Source of the DNA: Caprella mutica
Taxonomy: Eukaryota > Arthropoda > Malacostraca > Amphipoda > Caprellidae
NCBI GenBank assembly: GCA_947561585.1
Contig: CANNZV010000862.1
Coordinates: 144,232-208,231, forward strand
Direction: 5' to 3'
Length of the DNA stretch: 64,000 nucleotides
Positions 24,401-37,488 of the stretch are shown one piece after another. Position numbers and translations under genes: made by a program. Every line of letters begins with the position of its first letter. Positions within the stretch are counted from its first letter, which is position 1. The notes beneath the pieces were generated by a model, which ran no database searches, was not told where the DNA came from, and was given only the letters and a program-made list of their open reading frames with translations.

Positions 24401-24914
24401 TGAATAGTAAATTAAACATAGGAATTAATTCAAGATCTCCCTCAGTCTCACTGTCTCAGAGATATACATTTTCTAAAGTTGGGCTCCCGCTCAGATTTGT
24501 CGCAGAGTCTTTGAAAAATGTTCCATATCCTCAGTATCCTGTAGTCTGGCCAATTGGTATCCAGTTAAAATAAATAGGCTAGAAGGTAGCTAGATACATA
24601 CCTACTTCTTTCTATCTTAGACTATCTTATGAATGATCGAAAATGTGGAACTAGGTATACGATAACTCATTCAACTTCAGAGACAGTCAAGTTACTTACC
24701 TATTCTTACCGTGAACAAATTATCTATAATTGCCGTGAACAAAATTAAGTGAACACAGGACACCCAGATCCGTCTATTTATCAATCAGGCATGAAATGTT
24801 ATTGTTGTAGTTCTTATGATTCAGGATAGCAAAGTCCTTCTATTTGGTTTGAGAGCTGTTGTTGTCAGGTGTCATCCCTAAATATTCGTGTAAAGATATA
24901 ATATTATATAAAAC
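24401..24914. other. Gene-free interval
   Basis: Contains one arm fragment of the TA-flanked palindromic family (24634-24672, GATCGAAAATGTGGAAC). Nothing else was recognised. Confidence 0.4.
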
Positions 24915-25370
24915 TAGATTATGTGCACTCGGTAGAGCGCATACCTTCGCCTCCGCTTTGACCCGTTCTCTCCCAAAATTAAGGAAACTGCTAACTGGAT
25001 AATAACCAATCGTCCCACCAAGTTTCATGCAATATGGTACAATACTTTTTGAGTTATAAATGACCTTGACCTTTGACCCGATCACTCCCAAAATATATCA
25101 AAATGGTTCCTGCATATTGATCAATTGTTCCACCAAGTTTCATGCAGTATGGTTCGATACTTTTTGAGTTATGAATGACCGTGACCTTGACCTTTGACCG
25201 GGTCACTCCCAAAAGACTAACAGCAGGTAACTAGTTATGGACCAATCGTTTCACCAAATTTCAGGCAATTTGGTTCAACACTTTTTCAGTTAAGCGAATG
25301 ATAAAATGATAAATAAATAAATAAATTCCGATGAAAAAATAACCTTCCGCAAGATTGCGAAGGTAATTAT
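24915..25370. repeat. Dispersed repeat with tRNA D-arm-like end
   Basis: The left end reads GCACTCGGTAGAGCGCATAC, very like a tRNA D-arm/A-box. The right end is a hairpin ACCTTCCGC..GCGAAGGT. Between them a ~110-base block (CCAATCGT..CACCAAGTTTCATGCA, then TTTTTGAGTTAT and CCTTGACCTTTGACC) repeats about three times. Reverse-orientation relatives lie at 43403-43600 and 55950-56205, and fragments near 15870 and 44800. The class is uncertain; a tRNA-derived SINE is one possibility. Confidence 0.6.
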
Positions 25371-26348
25371 AATAGAAACGTTTAAATACTTCAGGAAATA
25401 ATTGAAATCTAATATAAAGGCCGAGATGTATTGCTTGCTTATATAATTCAAATTTGAAATCAAAACAAAGATTGTACAATCTTTTTTCAGCATCACATTA
25501 GTGTTTCGTAAAATTGATACTCACGGAGTATTAAAAATTTAAAAACCCAATAACAAAGTACATGCTAAACTTAATTGCATACTGTTTACAGTTTAATGAT
25601 CCTAGTACCAATAAGTCGTTTATACGTGGTTATATTGTTCTGGGCCGGTGGACATCCGTGAGGTGGGCCAACGTCGGGCCTTTGCTGGCCCAATTCACCG
25701 AGACCGAAATAACAACGTTGGCACAGAGTTTCGTTCTGAATTGGCTCAACGTTAACCTTGATGTGTTTACTGGAATAGAAATATAGACTCAAATGATATA
25801 CAAATATTATTGAAATATAAAAGATTAGAGAGAAGATTGAGATCAGGATTAAATTAGGATTTAGCATATTTGTAAGGTTTGTTCTAGAAAAAATCATTAT
25901 TCTAGGTGGAACTCAAATGATAAATATGATTTTGTTTAAATTATACGGTTTATTCAAACTATCCCTATAAACAACGTATTCGATTTCTTTTCGATTCCCT
26001 GGGATCTCGAATCGATGGATTGTTCCATCGAATCGACAGACCGTTGTTTGTAGGGATGTAGGAGAACTAAACCAGTAAACAATGCGGCATCGAAATGACA
26101 TCATCTGGATACAAGGCTTTTCTCTAAATGAATTCGAAAATAGAGCTAGAATCTGCTATCTGACATATCGTTTTGGCTTCGATTCGTTAGATTCTTTTAG
26201 TCTTAAAAGACGAATACAAAACCTGGTTATTTCTTACGCAGATTCTATAGTGAATCACACAGTAGACATACAAGGTCTTGAGAAATGAAATTATATCTAT
26301 ATATAACCTTCCACTAGTTCTTCATGTGACGTCACGACCCAGGATTCC
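25371..26348. other. Gene-free interval with inverted repeats
   Basis: A GC-richer pocket (25640-25690) is rich in GGGCC words, similar in flavour to 38800-38930. An inverted repeat of CATCCCTACAAACAACG type spans about 25957-26062. Short frames here have no recognisable domain. Confidence 0.4.
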
Positions 26349-26955
26349 TTAAAGGTCCCCTCCAAGCAAATATTTTTATTGCTTTATTCAACGAGGCTAA
26401 TGTTTCTTATCATTTTGCTGCAAACCGCATCGAATTTGGTAGCATATATTTAATTTTATATGATTTCAAAGATTTTTATAATCGAAACTCTACAAAACCT
26501 TCTTTACTTCCGACTTACTAATTTAAGAAATTTTCAGCCTGAAGAAAAAGAATGTACACCATTTGTTTTGATTGTCAACTAGGTATTAGGTTCAATAAAT
26601 CCATTTAATATTCGAGTAAAGTATAAAATTGAATAAACTTATAATAGAAACGTTTATATACTTTAGGAAACAATTGATATCTAAAATAATTTAGATAAAT
26701 GTCGAAAACGCATGGTTTGTTTATAAAATTCAAATTTGTAATCAAAACAAAGAGTGTACAATCTTCTTCTTGAGCATCAGATTAGTGATTCGCTCAATTG
26801 TTGCTCACAGAGTATTAAAAAACTTTAAAAACAAATTATAAAACATATACAGAACCGAATTGTATGCGGTTTGCATAATAATGATCACAGACCTTAGTTC
26901 TATAATATTATGTTATAAACTCATTTTTTTCCCGGAGCCTGGAGAGGACCTTTAA
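26349..26955 (+). mobile_element. TTAA-flanked ~600-bp element, copy 1
   Basis: TTAA at both ends, with inverted termini AGGTCC(C)CTCCAAGC and GCCTGGAGAGGACCT. Non-coding; the small frame in the left third is shared with the other copies but has no domain. Other copies are at 35752-36350 and 43844-44353, and a divergent relative at 48736-49260. This fits a piggyBac-type non-autonomous element. Confidence 0.88.
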
Positions 26956-27783
26956 ATCAAGATTTTGGTACACCGTGGAGTTAATCTACTTCCTTTTCTA
27001 AGTATCTAATGCGAATATGAGTATGCATGAGAGAGAGACATATATGAGAATATAAGAATTTGACTACGTTAACGATATTGAGATTTTAAATACAATTCAG
27101 ATTTATTATCTTATTTCACATTTAGTCTATCAATTTATTATTAAGTAATGTTAATATTGAGAATTTATAATTGAGCTTGAGATGAAGCATCACTACGTGC
27201 GAAATCTTTCAACTTCTAGATTGCAAATTATCTCCAAACTAATTACCTTAATTTTATTATAACATTTATGGTTAATAACTTAATTATAATAAGGTTAATC
27301 ATTGTCCCGTAAATAAAGAAAATTTAATAGGAATTCAAATTTCAAGCAAGACCTCCTTTGGAAACGGTTATTAAATTTTCCTAAGAAAATCACAGGGTAG
27401 AGACGGATTTCAGTCCAGATTTCGAGCCGAACTACTGATTTTGATATTCGAATTGGTTTTCTATCAAATTTTTAATGTTTAATTTATTCGTGCCCAATCA
27501 AATAATATGAAGTGTTGGCTTAGAGCTGCCGGCTTAGACCGGCAGCGTCGGGGACCTGCAAAAAGTCTGGTAAATGCTGCTATCCAGCATCGGTTAAAAA
27601 AATACTGATGGAAGAATATCGTAAATATAATTATAACTAAGCTATACATTCAATAGAAGTTATGTACGTCTGGAGTCAATTCATCTATGATTTGGCTTCT
27701 CACACATGTCCATACATAAAAGCTTTGAAAATTTAAAATTGTTTACGTTTTATTCCTAAGATATATTTAGAATTAGGTATTAC
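26956..27783. other. Gene-free interval
   Basis: AT-rich sequence with no exon, repeat or RNA gene that I recognise. Confidence 0.4.
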
Positions 27784-28927
27784 TGTGTCATATCATCTAC
27801 TGTGTCATATCATCTACTGTGTCATATCAGCTACTGTGTCATATCAGCTACTGTGTCATATCATCTACTGTGTCATATCATCTACTGTGTCATATCAGCT
27901 ACTGTGTCATATCAGCTACTGTGTCATATCAGCTACTGTGTCATATCATCTACTGTGTCATATCATCTACTGTGTCATATCAGCTACTGTGTCATATCAG
28001 CTACTGTGTCATATCATCTACTGTGTCATATCATCTACTGTGTCATATCAGCTACTGTGTCATATCAGCTACTGTGTCATATCAGCTACTGTGTCATATC
28101 ATCTACTGTGTCATATCAGCTACTGTGTCATATCAGCTACTGTGTCATATCATCTACTGTGTCATATCATCTACTGTGTCATATCAGCTACTGTGTCATA
28201 TCAGCTACTGTGTCATATCATCTACTGTGTCATATCAGCTACTGTGTCATATCATCTACTGTGTCATATCATCTACTGTGTCATATCAGCTACTGTGTCA
28301 TATCATCTACTGTGTCATATCAGCTACTGTGTCATATCATCTACTGTGTCATATCATCTACTGTGTCATATCATCTACTGTGTCATATCAGCTACTGTGT
28401 CATATCATCTACTGTGTCATATCATCTACTGGGTCATATCATCTACTGGGTCATATCATCTACTGGGTCATATCATCTACTGTGTCATATCATCTACTGT
28501 GTCATATCATCTACTGTGTCATATCAGCTACTGTGTCATATCATCTACTGTGTCATATCAGCTACTGTGTCATATCATCTACTGTGTCATATCAGCTACT
28601 GTGTCATATCATCTACTGTGTCATATCAGCTACTGTGTCATATCATCTACTGTGTCATATCAGCTACTGTGTCATATCATCTACTGTGTCATATCATCTA
28701 CTGGGTCATATCATCTACTGTGTCATATCATCTACTGTGTCATATCAGCTACTGTGTCATATCATCTACTGTGTCATATCATCTACTGTGTCATATCATC
28801 TACTGTGTCATATCAGCTACTGTGTCATATCATCTACTGTGTCATATCATCTACTGGGTCATATCATCTACTGGGTCATATCATCTACTGGGTCATATCA
28901 TCTACTGTGTCATATCATCTACTGTGT
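27784..28927. repeat. 17-bp minisatellite with higher-order pattern
   Basis: About 67 copies of CATATCATCTACTGTGT. Nearly all variation is at two sites: ATCATC versus ATCAGC, and TGTGTC versus TGGGTC. Reading T for ATCATC and G for ATCAGC, the first 18 units are TTGGTTGGG twice, so a 153-base block is duplicated. Two blocks of three consecutive GGGT units (around 28440 and 28865) mark a second duplication. The three 390-400-residue plus-strand frames are repeat translations. Confidence 0.97.
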
Positions 28928-29759
28928 ACGTCATATCAAAATGTCATATAACAAATATGACATTATAATACTATGTATTCTAATAGCTGCTGTGTCATCA
29001 CTTATTCTAGGTACAAAATAAATTTATTCAAATTCATCTTCACTTTCTCACTAGAATTCCTTTATAATTTAACTTATATATATTTTCTTTACTTCAATCA
29101 AATGCATACATTTCGTAATCTTATTTATCAATGTATGAATTTATTTCATGAAATATAATATATTGAATGATGAGAAATAATTTTGCTCCAATGCAAATAA
29201 GTAAAATTCGAAAATTTTCATTATTTTTCACACAACAATTCTGCATATAATATAAAGCTATTTAACATACCGATACTATTTACAAATAATTACCATTGAC
29301 AGTAGTTTCTCGTATTTACTGCTATTTCAGTTGTCTGTTTTTGCCACGTTGCACCCCTCCTAATTTCAATTTGTATGCAAATGATAGAACTGAAGTTCTA
29401 CCAACAAAATAGAACGGGGAACTCTGTCTATTCTGAAAATAGAACGTGTTGAATGATTTCTGAACGTTATTATTTATTCGATTGAGAGCAATAGGACTTT
29501 TTTGAATGGACAATCTGAAGGGAAATGTAGTCAAGCCCCTACGTTACTTACAATAGCATTATAAAGAGGTAATTTTTAGATTGTTCAATATTATCATCTA
29601 TGTAGATATTAAAAACCCTTCGTGGGCTTTGAAAATAGGATTTTTTTTCTGATTTTAATGGGATTTCATATAAATAAATCACTTCAGAATAGATTGTTTC
29701 AATATTGCTTTTGGCTTCAACGAGATATTTCTTTTGGTAATTGATTTTAATGTTGATTA
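28928..29759. other. Gene-free interval
   Basis: AT-rich sequence without a supported exon. The first 60 bases still contain diverged satellite words (GTCATAT). Confidence 0.4.
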
Positions 29760-29924
29760 GGGTAAGTTTCGAATTATCGGACAGTACTACATCTTCGGTC
29801 ATATAAGAGAAAACAATATAAAAATTGTTATTATTACACAGTGCTATTCTAATATTTCTGCAAACCCGATTTTTTTCTTATACGACCGAAGATATAGTAC
29901 TGACCTATAATTCATAACTTACCC
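29760..29924. mobile_element. TA-flanked palindromic MITE, full copy
   Basis: Perfect TA flanks; ends GGGTAAGTTTCGAATTATCG and ATAACTTACCC. The inner arms carry GTACTACATCTTCGGTCAT and its complement. It belongs to the same subfamily as 42899-43058, sharing the loop motif ATTACACAGTGCTAT. Confidence 0.9.
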
Positions 29925-30812
29925 TATATAAAAATACAGTACAGCAAATAAGGACTGTTAGGATATAATAATCGAAAAGTAGGTAAAGAGCTCCACAGGA
30001 GAAGATGTCAGGAGTAGCTAAGGCTGAACTTTAATTAAGCCTCTCCCTAATTGCTGGAGAGAATTTATGCCTAATTCAAAGTACAGTCATCACATTAAAC
30101 AACTAGGTCTGTATATTGAATGTACACACTTGTCTACATATGAATACAAAATTGGCATTTGGCTAATTGGTATTTGACGGACTCTTTCTGAGTTTGGTAA
30201 TTGGGAAACAGAAACAGAAGGTAATAAATTATAAACATCAAATCTCATGAGAAACAAATTTTATAGCGATCGTTAGTGAACATGTAGGTATTATATTCCA
30301 GTTGAAATTACTATATCACTTTAATAATATAAATACCTAGTATGAATAATTATCTCTTAGGCCAAAAAGCACTTATCAGAAAAAAATCCTATTTATAAGT
30401 TTGTACGTACAGATATAAATAAATTGCGTTAGGCTTTATCAAAATTATTATTTAAATATTTGAGCATGTGAGTTAAGTTGCATGCCTTGCATCATAGAAA
30501 CACCTTTTAGTTACAATTAGCTTTACATTCAGTTGCCTAATTAACATGGAGTCATACCTTTACAGTTAGCTTTGCAGCATTGAATTATTAATTAGACTCC
30601 ATTGAGATGCAGTGTGCCTGTAAATAGCATTAGCAGCTTCACAGTAAACAGAATATGCTCTAACAGAGATCTCATGCATAATATCTAAGCCAAATGGACA
30701 TGAATAATGCGCAGAATAATTGCTCAGACTGGCTCAACCTTATCGATCATGTAAAGAAATGATAGATAATTAAATATTTGAACACGTTATTTCAATTGGT
30801 TTTCATTCGATA
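29925..30812. other. Gene-free interval
   Basis: No exon recognised. A phrase ACAACTAGG(T/C)..T around 30100 resembles 33940, suggesting a further weak dispersed repeat. Confidence 0.35.
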
Positions 30813-32680
30813 CTTCTCTATTCCGTATACTGTGCCTTTACCAGCCCTATAAGATGTTGTTACTTCCCTATTCTGTATACTGTGCCTTTACCAGCCCTAT
30901 AAGATGTTGTTACTTCCCTATTCTGTATACTGTGCCTTTACCAGTCCTATAAGATGTTGTTACTTCCCTATTCTGTATACTGTGCCTTTACCAGCCCTAT
31001 AAGATGTTGTTACTTCCCTATTCTGTATACTGTGCCTTTACCGCAGTCCTATAAGATGTTGTTACTCCCCTATTCTGTATACTGTGCCTTCACCAGTCCT
31101 ATAAGATGTTGTTACTTCCCTATTCTGTATACTGTGCCTTTACCAGCCCTATAAGATGTTGTTACTTCCCTATTCTGTATACTGTGCCTTTACTAGCCCT
31201 ATAAGATGTTGTTACTTCCCTATTCTGTATACTGTGCCTTTACCAGCCCTATAAGATGTTGTTACTTCCCTATTCTGTATACTGTGCCTATACCAGTCCT
31301 ATAAGATGTTGTTACTTCCCTATTCTGTATACTGTGCCTTTACCAGTCTTATAAGATGTTGTTACTTCCCTATTCTGTATACTGTGCCTTTACCAGCCCT
31401 ATAAGATGTTGTTACTTCCCTATTCTGTATACTGTGCCTTTACCAGTCCTATAAGATGTTGTTACTTCCCTATTCTGTATACTGTGTCTTTACCAGTCCT
31501 ATAAGATGTTGTTACTTCCCTATTCTGTATACTGTGCCTTTACCAGTCCTATAAGATGTTGTTACTTCCCTATTCTGTATACTGTGTCTTTACCAGTCCT
31601 ATAAGATGTTGTTACTTCCCTATTCTGTATACTGTGCCTTTATCAGCCCTATAAGATGTTGTTACTTCCCTATTCTGTATACTGTGCCTTTACCAGTCCT
31701 ATAAGATGTTGTTACTTCCCTATTCTGTATACTGTGCCTTTACCAGTCCTATAAGATGTTGTTACTTCCCTATTCTGTATACTGTGCCTTTACCAGCCCT
31801 ATAAGATGTTGTTACTTCCCTATTCTGTATACTGTGCCTTTACCAGTCCTATAAGATGTTGTTACTTCCCTATTCTGTATACTGTGCCTTTACCAGCCCT
31901 ATAAGATGTTGTTACTTCCCTATTCTGTATACTGTGCCTTTACCAGCCCTATAAGATGTTGTTACTTCCCTATTCTGTATACTGTGCCTTTACCAGTCCT
32001 ATAAGATGTTGTTACTTCCCTATTCTGTATACTGTGCCTTTACCAGCCCTATAAGATGTTGTTACTTCTCTATTCTGTATACTGTGCCTTTACCAGTCCT
32101 ATAAGATGTTGTTACTTCCCTATTCTGTATACTGTGCCTTTACCAGTCCTATAAGATGTTGTTACTTCCCTATTCTGTATACTGTGCCTTTACCAGCCCT
32201 ATAAGATGTTGTTACTTCCCTATTCTGTATACTGTGCCTTTACCAGCCCTATAAGATGTTGTTACTTCCCTATTCTGTATACTGTGCCTTTACCAGCCCT
32301 ATAAGATGTTGTTACTTCCCTATTCTGTATACTGTGTCTTTACCAGTCCTATAAGATGTTGTTACTTCCCTATTCTGTATACTGTGCCTTTACCAGCCCT
32401 ATAAGATGTTGTTACTTCCCTATTCTGTATACTGTGCCTTTACCAGCCCTATAAGATGTTGTTACTTCCCTATTCTGTATACTGTGCCTTTACCAGCCCT
32501 ATAAGATGTTGTTACTTCCCTATTCTGTATACTGTGCCTTTACCAGCCCTATAAGATGTTGTTACTTCCCTATTCTGTATACTGTGCCTTTACCAGTCCT
32601 ATAAGATGTTGTTACTTCCCTATTCTGTATACTGTGCCTTTACCAGCCCTACAAGATGTTGTTAGTTCCCTATTTTGTAA
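30813..32680. repeat. 50-bp minisatellite, 1.9 kb
   Basis: About 37 copies of a 50-base unit containing CTATAAGATGTTGTTACTTC and TATTCTGTATACTGTGCC. Copies differ mainly at CCAGCCC versus CCAGTCC, arranged irregularly. One unit near 31041 carries a 2-base insertion (CCGCAGTCC). High identity suggests recent expansion. Confidence 0.97.
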
Positions 32681-34500
32681 ATTGTGTTAAAATAATATAG
32701 CGATTTCTGTCTATTATCTATTTGCTTTCAGTATAGTCAAAGCAGGTTATTCTGTAACAAAAGTCTCTTTGTGTACAGTTTCCTCGTAGAAAAAATTTCA
32801 ATCACTGTTTGTAAGCTTATCATCGGTGATTACAATCGATGATAAAAAGATCATCTATCTACGACAATAAATGATTCGACATAAATACAATAGTAATTTA
32901 TCATTAATTTAAAACTGTTTTAGTCTATTGTTCTTCGTCGGACATTCCCGATAATGTCAGAATTTTTTTTAAATAAAATGCCATCAATATTTGCGCGTAA
33001 TGGACAATAACAAACAATCTGCTGATTATAAATTTTTCGACTGGGCTTAGCACCTTAATTAGTGTTTGCTAATTGTGCCTTTTTTCTTTGTAGCTTACTT
33101 TGTAGCTTTCCTTTGTAGCTTTCCCTTGTACTTATTGTTTGTATCAGACTCAAAGGTCTAGCTTTGAAATCTCTAGAGCAAACACTTCTATTGTGATTAG
33201 CAAAACCTTACCTTCCTGTCAAAGAAGTTACAGCTAATGACACTTTTTTGCTGTCTTTGATATCTTTCAGCTGAAAAAGTTACCTAGAATTCAGGAACAA
33301 ATTCTTTAAAGCATATAAAAAAACATATGTTTACTATTTTATGAAATCGGTTGCCTATTTTTAAGTGATATATCTTACATATGTGATGCATATTTAAAAT
33401 GTAAAAGTTGTACATCTTTTGCATTTAATTCTTTTTTCGAAATAGTTCTTTTCAGTATGCACGATGATATAAAAGTAGAATAAAAATGAATATAAGTTAT
33501 TATAAAGAATCTTTCATTAATGATTATACTTTTCATTTATTTATTATTTCTATTGCTTGTATTTTGACAGAAACAGTTCTTCATCAATTTGACTATAACA
33601 TTGTGAAAAATAACATTGTAACAAAATGTTATAGGTACACCTTTTCGAGAGTTGAAAACAGAAGCTAAACTTTCAGATATTAAAGAGATTGCATTTAAAT
33701 TTATCCCTTCAGAATTAATTGGTTATTCGGTTTTCTTTTAATGCTTAAATAAACTAACTGATTTATATAGTGTCTATTAATTACAAATCATATGCAAGAG
33801 AGTAATTAACCGCTTATTATTTATTAGCACCAATACTTGTTAGTAAAAATTTAAATACACGTTTTAAAATGAAGCCTATTCCCCCAGATAAAAGTTCTAC
33901 ACAAGCTATATAGCATTGGTGTACCATCAGCACCTTAGACAACTAGGCTTGCACATTGAGTAACAAACTTATTGTACAAATAGTAATATAGTCTTTAGAT
34001 GTTTTTTTTTTTTTACTTTAAAAAAAAAGCACTTTTATTGAACTGAAGGTTTACAACACATACAAGAGAATAATACATTAAATGTACAAAATGAGCAAAG
34101 AACATTAGAAATTAAACGTTTGATCCCGAATATATGTAGGTATAAAAAATACTTTTCGGGCAATACTGCTCGAATAATGATTAATTATTTCTGAGTCAAT
34201 AATACAAACATATATTATAGTCCAAAACAAGAACAATGAATTATAATAACATTCTGACGGCTTTTTATTTAAAACAAATTTCTATAACATATCTCCTATA
34301 TATATATTCTAATTATAACCAATAGCATCATTAAGCCTCAATGTTCATATTGTTATAAAGTGTCTCAGAGGATAATTCTGGAGAAAGGAGTAATTAAGTT
34401 TAAAGAGCAGACCTACTAGAGCTTATTATGCAAAAGCTTTTAGTCCTCAGGTACTCTTTTGATAGGCCTATAAGAACTCGTTATACTTAAGAGAAGCTAA
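32681..34500. other. Gene-free interval with one dispersed repeat
   Basis: 32800-33045 is a minus-orientation copy of the dispersed repeat seen at 2925 and 42690 (TCTTCGTCGGACATTCCC). The remaining sequence is AT-rich with no supported gene. Confidence 0.45.
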
Positions 34501-34735
34501 AACCAAGCCTGCATATTCTCAAGTTAAACCTGCATATTCTTAAGTTAAACCTGCATATTCTTAAGTTAAACCTGCATATTCTTAAGTTAAACCTGCATAT
34601 TCTTAAGTCAAACCTGCTTATTCTCAAGTTAAACCTGCATATTCTTAAGTTAAACCTGCATATTCTTAAGTTAAACCTGCATATTCTTAAGTTAAACCTG
34701 CATATTCTTAAGTTAAACCTGCATATTCTTAAGTT
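34501..34735. repeat. 21-bp minisatellite
   Basis: About eleven copies of a 21-base unit containing TTAAACCTGCATATTCTTAA. It abuts the mariner-type element that begins 70 bases to the right. Confidence 0.93.
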
Positions 34736-34984
34736 CCCTCACTTTTGTTGCTTTGGGAGGCTGACCTGTCTGTATATATGCTGGTACACTGGAGCAGCAG
34801 TATACAGGGTGTCCCAGAAAAAAGTGTCCCTGTTTTAAATTATTATAACTCCTGAAGTATTGAAGATATTTTGATTTCGTAAAAACTGTTTTATGTGCCA
34901 AGCAATGATCTTTTGATGGTAAAAGTTCCATCGTATTCTTCAAACAATATTGTTGCACTAATAATTTCAGAGGGTGCTAATTTT

Positions 34985-35475
34985 AGTGGACAATCGCTGA
35001 GTGGCTCGTCGACAAACAAATTCGTTTTTAGAAAATGATGTTATTGGTGATGAGTCAGCATTTTTCCTCAATGGAGGAGTAAATAGTCACTACATCTGAA
35101 ATTATGCACCTTTAGACTATCCTCGGGATTTCAATATCGATTTCAATTTGGAATTCCTTTTTGGTTTGGAATATGTGGAAACGGCTCAATTGTTGGATCA
35201 TTTTGTACGACAACAATCTTAATGAAGTTAAATATCCAAATATGATAAACGTAATGCTAATCCCAGTCCTGCATCAGATTTAGGGTAGTTGTCTCAATAG
35301 ACTTTGGTGGTTTTAAAGATGGAGCCCCAGCTCATACTTCGTCAAAGGTTGGGAGAAATGGTTGACAGTTGCGTCGTGGCATTTAATCATGACTTTGAGC
35401 AGCCTTCAAGATCACCGCACTTAGCGTCATTTGAATATTTATGGGGGTATTCGCTACTGCTCTGGAAACCATAAA
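34985..35475 (+). pseudogene. Tc1/mariner-family transposase remnant
   Basis: Plus-strand fragments in shifting frames resemble the catalytic part of insect mariner/IS630 transposases: a GDESAFFLNGGVNSH block (the usual DEA/DES block at the second acidic residue), a degraded D-G-A-P-A-H-T-S block around 35315-35345, and SRSPHLASFEYLWGY (usual form SPDL.P.DFFLWG) near 35405-35450. Several stops and frame changes interrupt it and large parts of the ~340-residue family length are missing, so it cannot encode an active enzyme. Confidence 0.8.
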
Positions 35476-35751
35476 TAAATTGAACTTATAGAATGGTAAT
35501 CCACTGTTGTTGAACAGTGTTGGTAATCCACTGTTGTTGAGCTGCTTAGAACATTGTTGTGAAATTCATACTTAACGTTAATGCATATTTTTATAGGAAT
35601 GCGTTATTAGAGCAATTAAATAAATGTTCCTACTCTTAAAATTCGCGTGCTTATCATTTCAAACACTGCGCAATCATAAGGTTGGTTTAGCATCTACTAA
35701 AATAAGTAATATTGTTTGAAGGAAACTCGTGTAATTTTTACCATCAAAAGA

Positions 35752-36350
35752 TTAAAGGTCCCCTCCAAGCAAATATTTTTATTGCCTTATTCAACGAGGC
35801 TAATGTTTCTTATCATTTTGCTGCAAACTGCATCGAATTTGGTAGCATATTTTTAATTTTATATGCTTTTAAAGATTTTTATAATCAAAACTCTAGAAAA
35901 CCTATTTTACTTCCGACTTACTAATTTAAGAAATTTTCAGCCTGAAGAAAAAGAATGTACACCATTTGTTTTGATTGTCAACTAGGTATTAGGTTTAATA
36001 AATCTATTTAATATTCGTGTAAGGGTATAAAATTGAATGAACTTATAATAGAAACGTTTATATACTTTAGGAAACAATTAATATCTAAAATAAAGGCCGA
36101 AAACGCATGGTTTGTTTATAAAATTCAAATTTGTAATCAAAACAAAGAGTGTACAATCTTCTTCTTGAGCATCAGATTAGTGATTCGCTTAATTGTTGCT
36201 CAATGAGTATTAAAAAACTTTAAAAACAAATTGTAAAATATATACTGAACCAAATTGTATGCGGTTTGCAGAATAATGATCGTAGACCTTAGTTCTGTAA
36301 TATTATGTTATAAACTCATTTTTTTCCCGGAGCCTGGAGAGGACCTTTAA
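35752..36350 (+). mobile_element. TTAA-flanked ~600-bp element, copy 2 (nested)
   Basis: Same family as 26349-26955 with intact TTAA boundaries, inserted in the right inverted repeat of the mariner-type element. It splits the phrase ATCTTTTGATGG, so the order of events is clear: the mariner-type element is older. Confidence 0.92.
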
Positions 36351-36687
36351 GGAGAGTTTTCAATGAATCAAAAATATCTTCAATTGTTCAGCAGTTACAT
36401 TAATTCAAAACTGGGTACAGTTTTTTTCTGGGACACCCTGTATATATGCTGCTTTCAGTACTTCACATCGTATTAGGATACGGTTTGTCCTACTCTACTT
36501 GAATCCATCCTACTAACAGCTCTGCGTCAATTTGGTATCATATGTCCTTCCAGCTCACTTCACCATTTGATTGGTTCATCATACCGGCATCTCACTCATC
36601 TATAGCAACTGAGGAGTTATTTAGTCTTACCTCTGAATTAAACATTCTCACGCAGCCTCTTCCTACAGTCATGCAATCACCTCGGAA

Positions 36688-37488
36688 CTAAAGCTACCCA
36701 CACACTTGCATACCTGATCTGAACAATGAAACAAACGGATCGAATAGGTATTCAGCATTTTACTAAAGTTGAGTAATATTTTATAGGGTATATTATAATA
36801 TATGTCATACAAGTTACTTTATAATAAATTATAACCCTTCTACTAGTATACTAGTTACTAATGTATACTATACAACTTCCTACTACAGTAGAACTCCTCT
36901 ATAATGTAATCATGAAATAATTATTTATATATTATATATATACATATATTATTCTGTAGCTTTATTAAAATTTTGTTTCTTAGAAAAGTAACATTTTGAA
37001 GGATATTTTTGAAACAGTTTGAAGTAAAGACTATATATTAAATTCATATTTCTTCGAAAAAAAAAATTGATAGATTTATTTTGGAAATTTTGTTATCCTC
37101 ATTGATGGAATGTCTTAATTTGTTTCAGTTGTGGCTTACATCAGCATCAACCAGATTCTGTTCGTGCAACTGTTCTTCTTCTGCGTCATAGTCTTCTGAA
37201 AGCTCTTTATGGCGGCTCTGATCTCCCGCTGTCCACCACACACTAGACGATTACATCTGTGCGGGAAAAATCTGTCACATCTCTCCCCACTGTCGCCACA
37301 CACTGGGCGATAAAATATGCAGGCGGGTAAGGAATTCCAACATGATGGCAGATCAAAATGAGCGATCTGATATGGCCGATTTCATCTGTGTCTCCCCACA
37401 CACTGGCAGATATTTGAGCGATTTGGTCTGTGCAGATCAAATCGGCAGAAACTGACCGATCAGATATGCTAGTGTGTGGCCAGCTTAA
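36688..37488. mobile_element. TTAA-type element with CCACACACT ends
   Basis: The left end reads CTAAAGCTACCCACACACTT and the right end, inverted, TTAAGCTGGCCACACACTAG, followed by related GCATA.CTGATC words. Several inner copies of CCACACACTGGCGAT-type motifs cluster at 37235-37420. About 800 bases long; no transposase was seen. Confidence 0.65.

Larger units (their letters stand above)
34805..36440 (+). mobile_element. Decayed mariner-type element
   Basis: TA-flanked, with inverted ends CAGGGTGTCCCAGAAAAAA and long inner inverted repeats (about 130 bases each side, sharing ATCTTTTGATGGTAAAA). The interior holds transposase remnants. A TTAA element (35752-36350) inserted into the right inverted repeat; without it the element is about 1.04 kb. 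Confidence 0.88.

Noticed and set aside
27785..29021. Three plus-strand open frames near 390-400 residues
   Set aside because: All three frames of one 17-bp satellite; the same peptide words recur in each, as expected for a unit not divisible by 3.
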